A stretch of 62,607 bases of DNA from Flammeovirgaceae bacterium (lineage in GTDB: Bacteria > Bacteroidota > Bacteroidia > Cytophagales > Cyclobacteriaceae): positions 1-62,607 of the forward strand of contig JADJRT010000024.1 in the NCBI GenBank assembly GCA_016712035.1. Direction: 5' to 3'. Under the pieces are notes generated by a model. That model was not told where the DNA came from and made no database searches. It worked only from the letters and a program-made list of their open reading frames with translations. The translations under genes and the position numbers were made by a program. The stretch's first letter is position 1. Each line of letters opens with the position of its first letter. This document shows, one piece after another, positions 46,551 through 56,066 of the stretch.

Positions 46551-47717
46551 GTGAAAAGGAAGATAACTTATTCTCACCCAAATGTTAAGGATATTGTTTT
46601 TAGTCGTGAAACGTATAGCTATTGCCCAAGCAAAGGAATATTAGCCACACGAAAATTTCTGGCCGAGCAAACCAATCAGCTAAAAGGAGTTCAAATCACA
46701 CCCGATGATATTTGTTTCTTTAATGGCCTGGGTGATGCAATCGCAAAAGTATATCAATATATCACGCTTACATCACGCGTGATTGGCCCCTCACCTGCTT
46801 ATTCAACCCACTCCAGTGCCGAAGCTGCCCATGCCGGCCACGAACCCCTTACCTATAAATTAGATCCCGACAACAAATGGTACCCCGATCTTGATGATCT
46901 ATATAATAAGGTGAAGTACAATCCCAACGTGGTGGGCATCCTGATCATCAACCCGGATAACCCAACAGGTATGGTCTATCCGTACGAAACACTTAAACGC
47001 ATTGTTGAAATCGCGAAAGAGTTTAAACTCTTTTTGATTTGCGATGAAATCTATATCAACATAACCTATAACGGAGTTCGGGCTTACTCATTGGCCGAAG
47101 TGATTGACGATGTGCCGGGCATTTCCATGAAAGGAATTTCTAAAGAAGTTCCCTGGCCTGGTGCTCGCTGTGGTTGGATGGAATACTACAACCGGGATAA
47201 AGATCCAGACTTCAACCGGTTTTGCCAGGCATTGGATAATGCCAAAATGATTGAAGTGTGTTCTACCAAACTTCCGCAACTGGCCATTCCAAAAATTTTG
47301 GGTGATCCTCGGTTTAAATCCTACCGTGAGGAGACTAACCGCAATATTGGTAAGCGAAGTAAAATGATTGCCGATATCTTGCGCACGGTGCCAGAACTTA
47401 CCTTCAATGAAACATTTGGTGCTTTTTATAATACCATCATCTTTCGCGAGGGCACACTTAAGCCCGGACAAATGATTAAGATTGCCGATTCCCAGATCAG
47501 CAGCATGGTTGAACAATGGGTAGATCAGGACATACCTTATGATAAAAGGTTCGTATATTATCTATTAGGCGCTAAAGGAATTTGTGTGGTTCCTATCTCA
47601 TCCTTTTGTTCAGAGTTACAAGGATTTCGCGTAACGCTCTTAGAGGAAAATGAAAAGACTTTGATGGATACATTCACATCCATTCGCGATGGGATTGTTG
47701 AATATCTAATCTCTTAA
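46551..47717 (+). CDS. Class I/II aminotransferase, apparently truncated at its N-terminus
   Basis: This 388-residue PLP enzyme carries YSYCPSKGILATRKFLAEQT, the conserved NPDNPTG motif (ILIINPDNPTGMV), the Asp-Tyr pair in LICDEIYINITYN and a Lys in SMKGISKEV where the Schiff base is expected. Similar aminotransferases (AlaA/AspAT subgroup) begin about 45-60 residues earlier. Here a TAA lies just upstream of the GTG start, and the divergent M1 gene begins only 48 bases away. The truncation may be real or reflect an assembly fault. The substrate is unknown, possibly alanine. Confidence 0.75.
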   Translation: MKRKITYSHPNVKDIVFSRETYSYCPSKGILATRKFLAEQTNQLKGVQITPDDICFFNGLGDAIAKVYQYITLTSRVIGPSPAYSTHSSAEAAHAGHEPLTYKLDPDNKWYPDLDDLYNKVKYNPNVVGILIINPDNPTGMVYPYETLKRIVEIAKEFKLFLICDEIYINITYNGVRAYSLAEVIDDVPGISMKGISKEVPWPGARCGWMEYYNRDKDPDFNRFCQALDNAKMIEVCSTKLPQLAIPKILGDPRFKSYREETNRNIGKRSKMIADILRTVPELTFNETFGAFYNTIIFREGTLKPGQMIKIADSQISSMVEQWVDQDIPYDKRFVYYLLGAKGICVVPISSFCSELQGFRVTLLEENEKTLMDTFTSIRDGIVEYLIS

Positions 47718-47827
47718 ACTCATACCTTACATTCGTTAAATGAGTTACTTAAAAACTTTTTCTTCGTTTTCGTTGAATGTCATTACAAAATTCTCCAAAC
47801 TTGTAGCGTAGCACAAGATTATAAAGT

Positions 47828-47929
47828 ATGAATAATGTGAAGGCAGACATAATCAATAGCAACCTGATCCAATCGATTGGTGTGCTTGTGCTCATTAACG
47901 TCATTATTCTCCGAAAACCGGGGCTGTGA
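47828..47929 (+). CDS. Branched-chain-rich leader peptide (ilv attenuator leader)
   Basis: This short frame starts at ATG 47828 and ends at TGA 47927-47929 (33 codons, too short for most gene finders). It reads MNNVKADIINSNLIQSIGVL and then VLINVIILRKPGL. Seventeen of 33 codons are Ile, Val or Leu, clustered near the end (GVLVLINVIIL). It lies 95 bases upstream of ilvE and is followed by a terminator hairpin with a competing pairing segment. This is the layout of ilv leader attenuation known from enteric bacteria. Homology is not implied. Confidence 0.72.
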   Translation: MNNVKADIINSNLIQSIGVLVLINVIILRKPGL

Positions 47930-47951
47930 CGATTTTGTGAAAAAAATTGTG

Positions 47952-47985
47952 AACCGCCCCGATAACCCGGGGCGGTTTTGTTTTA
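47952..47985 (+). terminator. Attenuator terminator in the ilvE leader
   Basis: AACCGCCCCG (47952-47961) and CGGGGCGGTT (47968-47977) form a 10-bp stem with a six-base loop, followed by TTTTG then TTTTAT. The end of the leader ORF carries CGGGGC (47919-47924), which could pair with GCCCCG (47956-47961) and prevent the hairpin. These mutually exclusive structures would link ilv transcription to ribosome stalling at Ile/Val/Leu codons. Confidence 0.72.
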
Positions 47986-48001
47986 TAGTAATAGCTGCAA
48001 A

Positions 48002-48013
48002 CTAACGATTGTT
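48002..48013 (+). promoter_or_regulatory. Shared CTAACGATTGTT element downstream of the ilv attenuator
   Basis: The same 12-mer occurs at 57976-57987 upstream of leuC, at almost the same distance from a GCCCCG-type terminator stem (24 versus 22 bases). It lies 11 bases before the ilvE ATG. The role is unknown. Confidence 0.4.
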
Positions 48014-48024
48014 CTAAATTTTAT

Positions 48025-48911
48025 ATGTACTACAACGAAAACACGATTCTCTTCCTTGACGGAAAGTTTGTAAAAGCAAAAGATGCTACTACAGATTTAT
48101 TCGGTCAAACCATGCATTATGGGTATGGAGCCTTTGAAGGCATCCGCGCTTACCAAACTGTGAATGGTGTAAAAATTTTCAAAGCTCACGAACACTTTGA
48201 GCGGCTGAAAAGAAGTTGTGAGCTAATAGGTATTCCATTTCATTACAATATAGAAGAGCTAACTCAAATTTCTTATCAGATTCTTAAAAGAAATAATTTA
48301 AAGACGCATATATCAGGCCTCTGGTTTCCTGTGGACCCAATATGTCTTTATCAGCCCCAACAAGTGTATCGCTTATGATTACCGCTTGGGACTGGGGAAA
48401 CTATTTTGGAGATCAATCTCAGCGCGTATGTATTTCTTCGTTTCAGCGACCTAACCCAAAATCGGTAAGAATGGAAGCGAAAGCATGCGGTCATTATGTA
48501 AACTCAATTATGGCAACCAATGAAGCCAAGCAACGCGGTTTCGATGAAGCTTTAATGTTGGATATGAATGGATTTGTTGCTGAAGGGCCCGGTGCTAATT
48601 TCTTTTTTGAAAAAGAGGGTGTGCTTTATACACCACCACTTGGAAATATTTTACCAGGCATCACTCGCCAAACCGTATTGGAAATTTGCAGAGAGATGGA
48701 TTTACCAGTAGAAGAAAAGTTTTTCCGCCCGGAAGAATTATTTGAAGCCGACAGTGCTTTCTTCTGCGGTACAGCAGCTGAGGTTATCGGTATTGATTCA
48801 GTAGAAGGCCAAGTGTTTAGCAAACCCTGGAAACATTCCATGGGTGCGGTTGTTCAGGAAGCCTATAAATGTATTGTATTAGATAAGAGTTATTCATATG
48901 TGATAGTTTGA
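48025..48911 (+). pseudogene. ilvE: Branched-chain amino-acid aminotransferase, one frameshift
   Basis: The fold-type IV PLP enzyme begins MYYNENTILFLDGKFVKAKD. It continues YGYGAFEGIRAYQTVNGVKI, RPLVSCGPNM (after a shift near 48,300) and KACGHYVNSIMATNEAKQRG, then DEALMLDMNGFVAEGPGANF. One A missing in the run before 48,300 splits the gene; restoring it gives about 295 residues. It catalyses the last step of Ile, Leu and Val synthesis. It is the first gene after the attenuator leader. Confidence 0.93.
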
Positions 48912-48912
48912 T

Positions 48913-48985
48913 GCTGGATACTCGATACTGGATTTTAAGCATACACGAAATCTAGTTACCAGAGTCCAGGATCCAGAATCTTAAA
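48913..48985. repeat. Quasi-repeat spacer with ATCCAG/CTGGAT words
   Basis: The ilvE-ilvD spacer contains CTGGATACTCGATACTGGAT and later GTCCAGGATCCAG, several near-copies of the same word in both directions, able to fold. Such spacers recur in the pathway (53,821-53,880; 61,067-61,132), each with a different word. No coding potential. Confidence 0.5.
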
Positions 48986-48988
48986 TTA

Positions 48989-50667
48989 ATGGAACTAAAT
49001 AAATATAGTAAGACCATCACCCAAGACCCAACGCTGCCAGCCTCGCAGGCCATGCTGTATGGAATCGGCTTAACCGAGCATGATCTAACAAAAGCGCAGG
49101 TAGGGATTGTAAGTACCGGCTTCGATGGCAACACCTGCAACATGCATTTAAATGCATTGGCAAGTGAAGTAAAGCAAGCCGTGTGGGATCAAGAACTGGT
49201 GGGATTAATTTTTCATACCATTGGTGTGAGCGATGGAATCAGCAACGGTACCGATGGCATGCGTTATTCGCTGGTAAGTCGTGAAGTAATCGCTGATTCC
49301 ATTGAGACCGTATGTGGTGCTCAATATTATGATGGCTTAATCGCGGTGGTAGGTTGTGATAAAAATATGCCCGGCTCGTTAATGGCTATGGGCAGATTAA
49401 ATCGCCCAGCGATCATGCTATATGGTGGCACCATTGCCGGTGGTCATTACAAAGGACGAGAATTAAACATTGTGTCGGCCTTTGAAGCCTTGGGTGAAAA
49501 GATTCAAAATAAACTTTCTGACGAAGATTATAAAGGTATCATTCCAAATTCTTGTCCGGGGGCTGGCGCGTGCGGTGGTATGTACACAGCAAACACCATG
49601 GCTTCGGCTATAGAAGCGCTTGGCATGTCTTTACCCTATTCTTCTTCCAATCCAGCGCTAAGCAAAGAAAAATCTGAAGAGTGTATTCTAGCAGGTAAGG
49701 CTATTCATCATTTGCTGGAAAAAGATTTGAAGCCGCGTGACATCATGACTTTTAAAGCATTTGAAAATGCTATTACCATCGTCATGATTTTAGGCGGATC
49801 AACCAATGCGGTTCTGCATTTAATCGCGATGGCAAAAAGCGTGAGTGTAAAAATTACGCAAGAAGATTTTCAACGCATCTCTGATAAGACCCCGTTGATT
49901 GCTGATCTTAAACCCAGTGGAAAATATTTAATGGAGGCACTTCACAAAATTGGTGGTGTCCCTTCTGTCATGAAATACCTTTTACAAAAGGATTCCTGCA
50001 TGGCGATTGTATTACTGTAACCGGAAAGACAATTGCAGAAAATGTAACGAACGCAAGAGATCTTGATTTTGAAAAGCAAGATGTTATTGTTCCGATTGAA
50101 AAGGCGATCAAAAAAACGGGCCACCTTCAAATCTTATATGGCAATCTTGCTGAGAAAGGATCTGTTGCAAAAATCACGGGCAAAGAAGGTGAGCGCTTTA
50201 AAGGAACCGCCCGCGTTTTCAATGGCGAGTTTGAATTGGTGGATGGGATAAAATCCGGAAAAATAAAAGAAGGCGATGTGGTGGTAATCCGGTATGTCGG
50301 TCCAAAAGGTGCTCCCGGTATGCCGGAGATGCTGAAGCCCACCAGTTTAATCATGGGCTCTGGTCTTGGAAAAAGTGTAGCGCTTATCACGGATGGTAGA
50401 TTTAGTGGAGGTTCACACGGCTTCGTGATCGGACATATAACTCCCGAAGCCTTTGAAGGCGGCCTGCTAGGCTTAGTAGAAGATGGCGATTGGATTGAGA
50501 TCGATGTAAAAAAACATCAAATAAATTTATTGGTTGACGATAAAACGTTAGCCATAAGAAGATCACATTATAAAGCACCTAAGTCTCGTGCAACGAACGG
50601 TGTCTTATTTAAATATGCACAACAAGTAAAAACAGCAGCTGATGGATGCGTTACTGACGAAGTCTGA
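48989..50667 (+). pseudogene. ilvD: Dihydroxy-acid dehydratase, one frameshift
   Basis: The frame starts MELNKYSKTITQDPTLPASQ. The [Fe-S] cysteine motifs are visible: FDGNTCNMH, VVGCDKNMPGSL and SCPGAGACGGMYTANTMASA. The second frame after about 49,985 continues GDCITVTGKT, KEGDVVVIRYVGPKGAPGMP and GRFSGGSHGFVIGHITPEA. One A is missing in the AAAAGG run; the restored protein is about 560 residues, the family size. It makes the 2-keto acids for Ile and Val. The ilvB start overlaps its end by 26 bases. Confidence 0.95.
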
Positions 50668-52386
50668 AGAGAAAGTAGTTAAATCAACAACACAAAGAAT
50701 TTCCGGATCGGAAGCGTTGCTGCGTTGCCTGGTAGCGGAAGATGTTGAAACAATATTTGGTTATCCGGGAGGTGCCATTATGCCCGTGTATGATGCCTTA
50801 TATGGTTATGCCGATAAACTCACTCATATTTTAGTTCGGCACGAGCAAGGAGCCATTCATGCCGCGCAAGGTTTCGCACGCGTATCAGGCAGGCCCGGAA
50901 TAGTTTTCGCAACCTCCGGACCAGGCGCAACCAATTTGGTTACTGGGTTAGCTGATGCGTTGATTGATTCAACCCCTTAGTTTGCATAACCGGTCAAGTA
51001 TTTGCTCATTTCTTAGGCACAGATGCCTTTCAGGAAATTGATGTAATGAACACAACTATCCCGGTTACGAAATGGAACATACAGGTTACCGAAGCAAAAG
51101 ATATTGCCTCAGCAGTGGCTCAGGCGTTTCATATTGCTACTACCGGAAGACCCGGACCAGTATTGATTGATATCACGAAGAATGCGCAAAACGAATTATT
51201 CGATTTTGATGAATATAAAAAGTGTACGAGCGTCCGGACTTATCGGCCTAAGCCAACCTTACAACTAGCCGAAGTAGAAGCTGCTGCGGAGTTAATCAAT
51301 CAGGCAAAGAAGCCATATATATTGGCAGGTCAGGGGGTTTTGCTTTCCAATGCCTCGGAACAATTAATTGCATTTTCAGAAAAAAGTGGGATCCCTGTTG
51401 CCAGCACGCTGCTTGGGTTAGGGGCTTTCCCTACTAATCATCCCAATTATGTTGGCTATTTGGGTATGCATGGAAACTATGCCCCTAACTTAAATACAAA
51501 TCAGTGCGATGTACTTATTGCTATTGGAATGCGATTTGATGATCGCGTAACCGGCAACGTAAGCAAGTATGCCAAGCAAGCGAAAGTAATTCATATTGAA
51601 ATTGATAAAGCAGAAATAAATAAAATTATCAAGGCCGATGTTGCTGTGCATGCCGATGCCAAAGAGGCCCTTACTCTTTTGACTAATTTGGTAGAGCCTA
51701 ACTCTCATACGAATTGGATTCAAAATTTTCGTAGCCTGAATCAGGAGGAATATGATAAAGTCACCCATCATGAATTCAATTCAACTGGTGAAATAAAGAT
51801 GGCAGAGGCAATCAACCATCTTAGCAAACAAACCAATGGTGAAGCCATTTTAGTTACGGATGTTGGGCAGCATCAAATGATCGCATCCCGGTATTATCAA
51901 TTTAAAAATCCGAGAACGAATGTTACTTCGGGGGGTGCGGGCACCATGGGTTTTGCCCTACCAGCGGCCATGGGTGCAAAACTTGCCATTCCAGAAAAAC
52001 AAGTGGTAGCCGTTATTGGCGATGGAGGATATCAAATGACGGTGCAAGAACTCGGCACCATTATGCAATACAAAATACCGGTAAAAATTATTGTGTTAAA
52101 TAATAATTTTTTAGGAATGGTGCGGCAGTGGCAACAACTGTTTCATGGTAAACGCTATTCATTTACTGAAATGCAAAACCCGGATTTTGTAAAGTTAGCC
52201 GAAGCATATTCTATTCCAGCTCGGAAAGTAGTTGATCGTAAAGATTTATCAGATGCTATAAAAGTTATGCTGGAAGCCGAAACTCCTTACTTCTTAGAAA
52301 TAGTTGTAGGCAAAGAAGATAATGTTTTTCCGATGGTACCGGCAGGCGCTGGTGTTTCGGAAATCATTCTTGAAATACAAAAATAA
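50642..52386 (+). pseudogene. ilvB: Acetolactate synthase large subunit, one frameshift
   Basis: The ThDP enzyme begins MDALLTKSEEKVVKSTTQRI. Motifs include EDVETIFGYPGGAIMPVYDA, HEQGAIHAAQGFARVSGRPG, ATSGPGATNLVTGLADALID and the ThDP-binding GDGGYQMTVQELGTI with VLNNNFLGMVRQW. One C is missing in the CCCC run near 50,975, just after LIDSTP, and restoring it joins the frames. It condenses pyruvate to acetolactate (Val/Leu branch) or with 2-ketobutyrate (Ile branch). It overlaps ilvD and is followed by its small subunit. Confidence 0.95.
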
Positions 52387-52396
52387 TAGTAATGGT

Positions 52397-52687
52397 ATGA
52401 AGCAGGATTACACCTTAGAAATAGCCGCAGATAATAACTTCACAATACTGAATCGTATTGTGAATGTTTTAAATCGCAGACGGGTACGAATCAAAAAATT
52501 AATGGCTCATGAAAATGAGGATGATTTCCGTAAAGGTGGGGCTGTGCTGTTATTGCATACCACGCCTGATCTTATGGAGAAGGTGAAACACCAAATAGAA
52601 AAACTCATTGAAGTAGAGTACGCGAACTATACATCGGGCAGCAATCAGTACCTGGAATTGAGTGAACGAATTGTTGATGTAGATTAA
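52397..52687 (+). CDS. ilvN: Acetolactate synthase small (regulatory) subunit
   Basis: The start is the ATG at 52397 (MKQDYTLEIAADNNFTILNR); the longer frame from 52322 is out of frame with the ilvB end and not used. The 96-residue product is a single ACT domain with RIVNVLNRRRVRIKKLMAHE. It lacks the C-terminal half of E. coli IlvH (163), as in short Bacteroidota IlvN. It confers Val feedback inhibition on IlvB. The gene is 10 bases after ilvB. Confidence 0.9.
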   Translation: MKQDYTLEIAADNNFTILNRIVNVLNRRRVRIKKLMAHENEDDFRKGGAVLLLHTTPDLMEKVKHQIEKLIEVEYANYTSGSNQYLELSERIVDVD

Positions 52688-52746
52688 TACAACTCAGAGA
52701 AATTTTAAAAAAATCGTAACTAATAAATCTTAAATCATAAATAAAC

Positions 52747-53817
52747 ATGGCAAAGATCAATTTCGGAGGAACCATTGAAGAAGTAGTAACCCGCGAGGAA
52801 TTTCCAATGGAAAAAGCATTGGATGTAATGAAAAAGGAAACCATTGCAATTATTGGATATGGTGTTCAAGGCCCTGCGCAAGCATTAAACTTGCGTGACA
52901 ATGGATTTAATGTAATTGTTGGGCAACGTAAGGGTTCAAAGACTTGGGATAAGGCTGTGCAACACGGTTGGGTTCCTGGTGAAACTCTATTTGAAATTGA
53001 AGAGGCTGTGAAAAAAGGAACTGTAATTCAGTTTCTTCTATCCGATGCCGGACAGATTGCGCTCTGGCCAACCATTAAACCATACATCACCAAAGGAAAA
53101 ACCTTGTACTTCTCTCACGGATTTGGAATAACCTTCAAAGAACAAACCGGTATCATTCCTTCATCCGATGTGGATGTAATTCTTGCTGCTCCTAAAGGTT
53201 CGGGCACGTCTGTTCGCAGATTGTTTCTACAAGGCAAAGGTATCAATGCAAGTTTTGCGATTTTTCAGGATGCCACCGGCCAGGCTAAAACCAAAGCCAT
53301 CGCGTTAGGTATTGGCGTAGGTGCGGGCTACTTGTTTGAAACAGATTTCAAAAAAGAAGTTTATTCAGATTTAACAGGTGAGCGTGGAACCCTCATGGGG
53401 GCTATCGCTGGAATTTTTGAGGCACAATACGAAGTGTTGCGCGCCAATGGTCACTCGCCTTCCGAAGCTTTCAACGAAACCGTGGAAGAACTTACTCAAA
53501 GTTTAATGCCCTTGGTTGCTGAGAATGGAATGGATTGGATGTATGCCAATTGTTCTACTACCGCACAACGTGGTGCGTTAGACTGGAAGAAAAAATTCAA
53601 AGCTGCTACATTACCCGTATTTAAAGATTTATATAAGAGTGTAGCCACGGGAGAAGAAGCAAGACGCACCATTGAAACGTGCAGCAAACCAGATTATCGC
53701 GAAAAACTGGCAGAAGAACTCAAAGAAGTTCGCGAAAGTGAACTATGGCAAGCGGGTGCAGCAGTACGTGCCTTACGGCCAGAGAAAAATGCTGTTGAAG
53801 CGAGCATGATAAATTAA
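52747..53817 (+). CDS. ilvC: Ketol-acid reductoisomerase (class I)
   Basis: The 356-residue enzyme has the NADPH Rossmann motif IAIIGYGVQGPAQALNLRDN and the specificity loop GQRKGSKTW. The metal/substrate acidic residues are in SDLTGERGTLMGAIAGIFEA and YEVLRANGHSPSEAFNE. It converts acetolactate to dihydroxyisovalerate, and the Ile analogue. The reading frame is intact. It follows ilvN by 60 bases. Confidence 0.96.
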   Translation: MAKINFGGTIEEVVTREEFPMEKALDVMKKETIAIIGYGVQGPAQALNLRDNGFNVIVGQRKGSKTWDKAVQHGWVPGETLFEIEEAVKKGTVIQFLLSDAGQIALWPTIKPYITKGKTLYFSHGFGITFKEQTGIIPSSDVDVILAAPKGSGTSVRRLFLQGKGINASFAIFQDATGQAKTKAIALGIGVGAGYLFETDFKKEVYSDLTGERGTLMGAIAGIFEAQYEVLRANGHSPSEAFNETVEELTQSLMPLVAENGMDWMYANCSTTAQRGALDWKKKFKAATLPVFKDLYKSVATGEEARRTIETCSKPDYREKLAEELKEVRESELWQAGAAVRALRPEKNAVEASMIN

Positions 53818-53820
53818 ATA

Positions 53821-53880
53821 TAGTACATAGTCTTGAGTCTCTAGTCCAAAGTTTATCTCAGGACTATGGACTATTGACTC
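53821..53880. repeat. Quasi-repeat spacer with GTCT/AGTCC words
   Basis: The ilvC-ilvA spacer holds ATAGTCTTGAGTCTCTAGTC followed by GGACTATGGACTATTGACTC, near-complementary to each other. It could form a long imperfect hairpin. No coding potential. Confidence 0.5.
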
Positions 53881-53895
53881 AATACTTTAAAAGAA

Positions 53896-55146
53896 ATGAA
53901 CCAAGTATTAAAACAAAATCTTGACATAAACGCGGCTGCTGAAGTTCTAAAATCAGTTGTGCTAAAAACACCCTTGCAATTTCACAAAAAGCTTTCAGAG
54001 AAATTTCAGGCCGAGATTTATTTGAAACGGGAAGATCTCCAGGTGGTGCGTTCTTACAAAATACGGGGTGCGTATAATTTGATTCAAAGTTTATCTACAG
54101 AAGCCCGCAAGCAAGGCGTTGTTTGTGCCAGCGCTGGTAATCATGCACAAGGCGTTGCACTCTCTTGCAAATTGCTAAATATTAGGGGAGTTATTTATAT
54201 GCCCGCCATTACACCCAAACAAAAAATTAATCAGGTAAAAATGTTTGGTGGCGACCTAATTGAAATTGTATTAGTAGGCGATACGTTTGATGAATGTCAG
54301 GAGCATGCGCTGAAGTACTGTCAACAAAACAATATGTCGTTCGTGCCTCCTTTCGATCATCTTAAAATTATCGAAGGTCAGGGAACCGTTGCCAAAGAGA
54401 TTCTTGATGAACAAAGTAATTTCGATTATATTTTTATTCCCATAGGGGGTGGTGGTTTGTGCTCTGGTGTTAGTCAATATCTGAGCACCTATTCGCCCAG
54501 TACCAGAATTATTGGGGTTGAACCCTTGGGTGCGCCTTCGATGAAAAAAGCGCTTGAAGCCGGAAAACCCGTAGTCTTGGAAAAGATTGAACGTTTTGTG
54601 GATGGAGCTGCTGTTAAAAAAATTGGCGACATCACTTTTGCATTCTGCAAAGACCGTTTACATGATATGCTGCTGGTTCCAGAGGGGAAAGTATGCTCCA
54701 CCATTTTGCAATTGTATAATGAAGATGCGATTGTAGCAGAACCGGCAGGTGCTTTGTCCATAGCCGCTTTGGATCAATATGCCGATCAACTTAAAGGAAA
54801 GAAAGTGGTGTGCGTGATTAGCGGTGGCAACAATGATATTGATCGCATGCAGGAAATTAAAGAGCGATCACTTCTCCATGAGGGACTAAAGCATTATTTC
54901 ATTGTCCGCTTTGCACAACGTCCCGGTGCCTTGAAAGGATTTCTTAATGACATACTCGGCCCTACAGATGATATTGTGCGATTTGAGTTTATTCAAAAAC
55001 ACAACAAAGAATCAGGCCCGGCATTAATTGGCATAGAATTAAAATCCAGAGAAGATTATGACGCGTTGATTAAACGAATGGAGTCCTATCATTTGAACTA
55101 TACGGAGCTCAACCAGGATGAGAATCTATTTGAGTATCTCGTTTAA
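53896..55146 (+). CDS. ilvA: Threonine ammonia-lyase (biosynthetic, THD1-type)
   Basis: The 416-residue PLP enzyme carries the Schiff-base lysine in VRSYKIRGAYN, SAGNHAQGVALSCKLL and the Gly-rich phosphate loop PIGGGGLCSGV. A single C-terminal ACT-like regulatory domain covers about residues 325-416 (FAQRPGALKGFLNDILGPTD). It deaminates threonine to 2-ketobutyrate, the first step specific to isoleucine. Intact. It completes the ilv set; the next genes are unrelated in function. Confidence 0.95.
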   Translation: MNQVLKQNLDINAAAEVLKSVVLKTPLQFHKKLSEKFQAEIYLKREDLQVVRSYKIRGAYNLIQSLSTEARKQGVVCASAGNHAQGVALSCKLLNIRGVIYMPAITPKQKINQVKMFGGDLIEIVLVGDTFDECQEHALKYCQQNNMSFVPPFDHLKIIEGQGTVAKEILDEQSNFDYIFIPIGGGGLCSGVSQYLSTYSPSTRIIGVEPLGAPSMKKALEAGKPVVLEKIERFVDGAAVKKIGDITFAFCKDRLHDMLLVPEGKVCSTILQLYNEDAIVAEPAGALSIAALDQYADQLKGKKVVCVISGGNNDIDRMQEIKERSLLHEGLKHYFIVRFAQRPGALKGFLNDILGPTDDIVRFEFIQKHNKESGPALIGIELKSREDYDALIKRMESYHLNYTELNQDENLFEYLV

Positions 55147-55260
55147 TCAAATGAAACATAATTGAATTTGATAGATTAAACAATCGTTTGAATTTCTTAA
55201 CCTCTATTCTTTGACCTAATCTAAGTTTCAATCCGTATCTTGGGTGGTAAATTAAATTTT

Positions 55261-56034
55261 ATGGCACAAGGATTACTGATTGATATGGATGGCGTGGTGT
55301 ATGGGGGCGAAATAATGATACCCGGAGCGGATAAGTTTATCGCACAACTCCTCAAAGAAAATATCCCATTCATGTTTATGACCAACAACAGCCAGCGTAC
55401 GCGGATAGATGCTGTGCGTAAGTTGGCCAAACTGGGTATTAAGGTTACCGAAAATCATGTGTACACCAGCGCCATGGCTACGGGAACATTTCTGGCGAGT
55501 CAAATTCCCAATGGCACTGCGTATGTGCTGGGTGAAGGCGGACTGCTCTCCAGCTTGCACGAAAATGGAATTGCCCTGGTGAATTCCGATCCGGATTTTG
55601 TTGTTCTTGGTGAAGGAAGAAACTTTACTTTGGAAATGGTGCAACGTGCCGTTGATATGATCTTGGCTGGAGCAAAATTGGTTACCACCAATCGCGATCC
55701 CTCGCCCAAGAAAAAAGGCTGGGATAATTTAGGCATTGCATCTACCACGGCTATGATTGAAGAAGCTACAGGCATCAAAGCCTTTGTGGTTGGTAAACCG
55801 GGTCCGGTAATGATGCGATCTGCCCGAAAAGCTTTAGGCTTGGAAACTGCCGAAACTACTATTATCGGAGACACGATGGACACGGATATTCGTGGTGGCG
55901 TACAAATGGCTTACAAAACAATTCTTGTTTTAAGCGGTATCACAAAAAGAGAACATCTTATTCGATACGCCTATAAACCCGATATGGTCATTGATTCTGT
56001 AAGCGACCTTACATTACCATTACCTTGGTGGTAG
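55261..56034 (+). CDS. HAD-IIA family phosphatase (NagD/PGP-like)
   Basis: The start is the ATG at 55261. It has the HAD nucleophile motif GLLIDMDGVVYGG, motif II FMTNNSQRT, a C2-type cap (about 80-190) and motif IV GDTMDTDIRGG. The 257-residue protein is likely to hydrolyse a small phosphate ester; the substrate is unknown. It lies on the same strand between ilvA and the GH97 gene and may be co-transcribed or independent. Confidence 0.88.
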   Translation: MAQGLLIDMDGVVYGGEIMIPGADKFIAQLLKENIPFMFMTNNSQRTRIDAVRKLAKLGIKVTENHVYTSAMATGTFLASQIPNGTAYVLGEGGLLSSLHENGIALVNSDPDFVVLGEGRNFTLEMVQRAVDMILAGAKLVTTNRDPSPKKKGWDNLGIASTTAMIEEATGIKAFVVGKPGPVMMRSARKALGLETAETTIIGDTMDTDIRGGVQMAYKTILVLSGITKREHLIRYAYKPDMVIDSVSDLTLPLPWW

Positions 56035-56066
56035 TTTGACGTATTAAACCTTAAAAATCGCTATCT

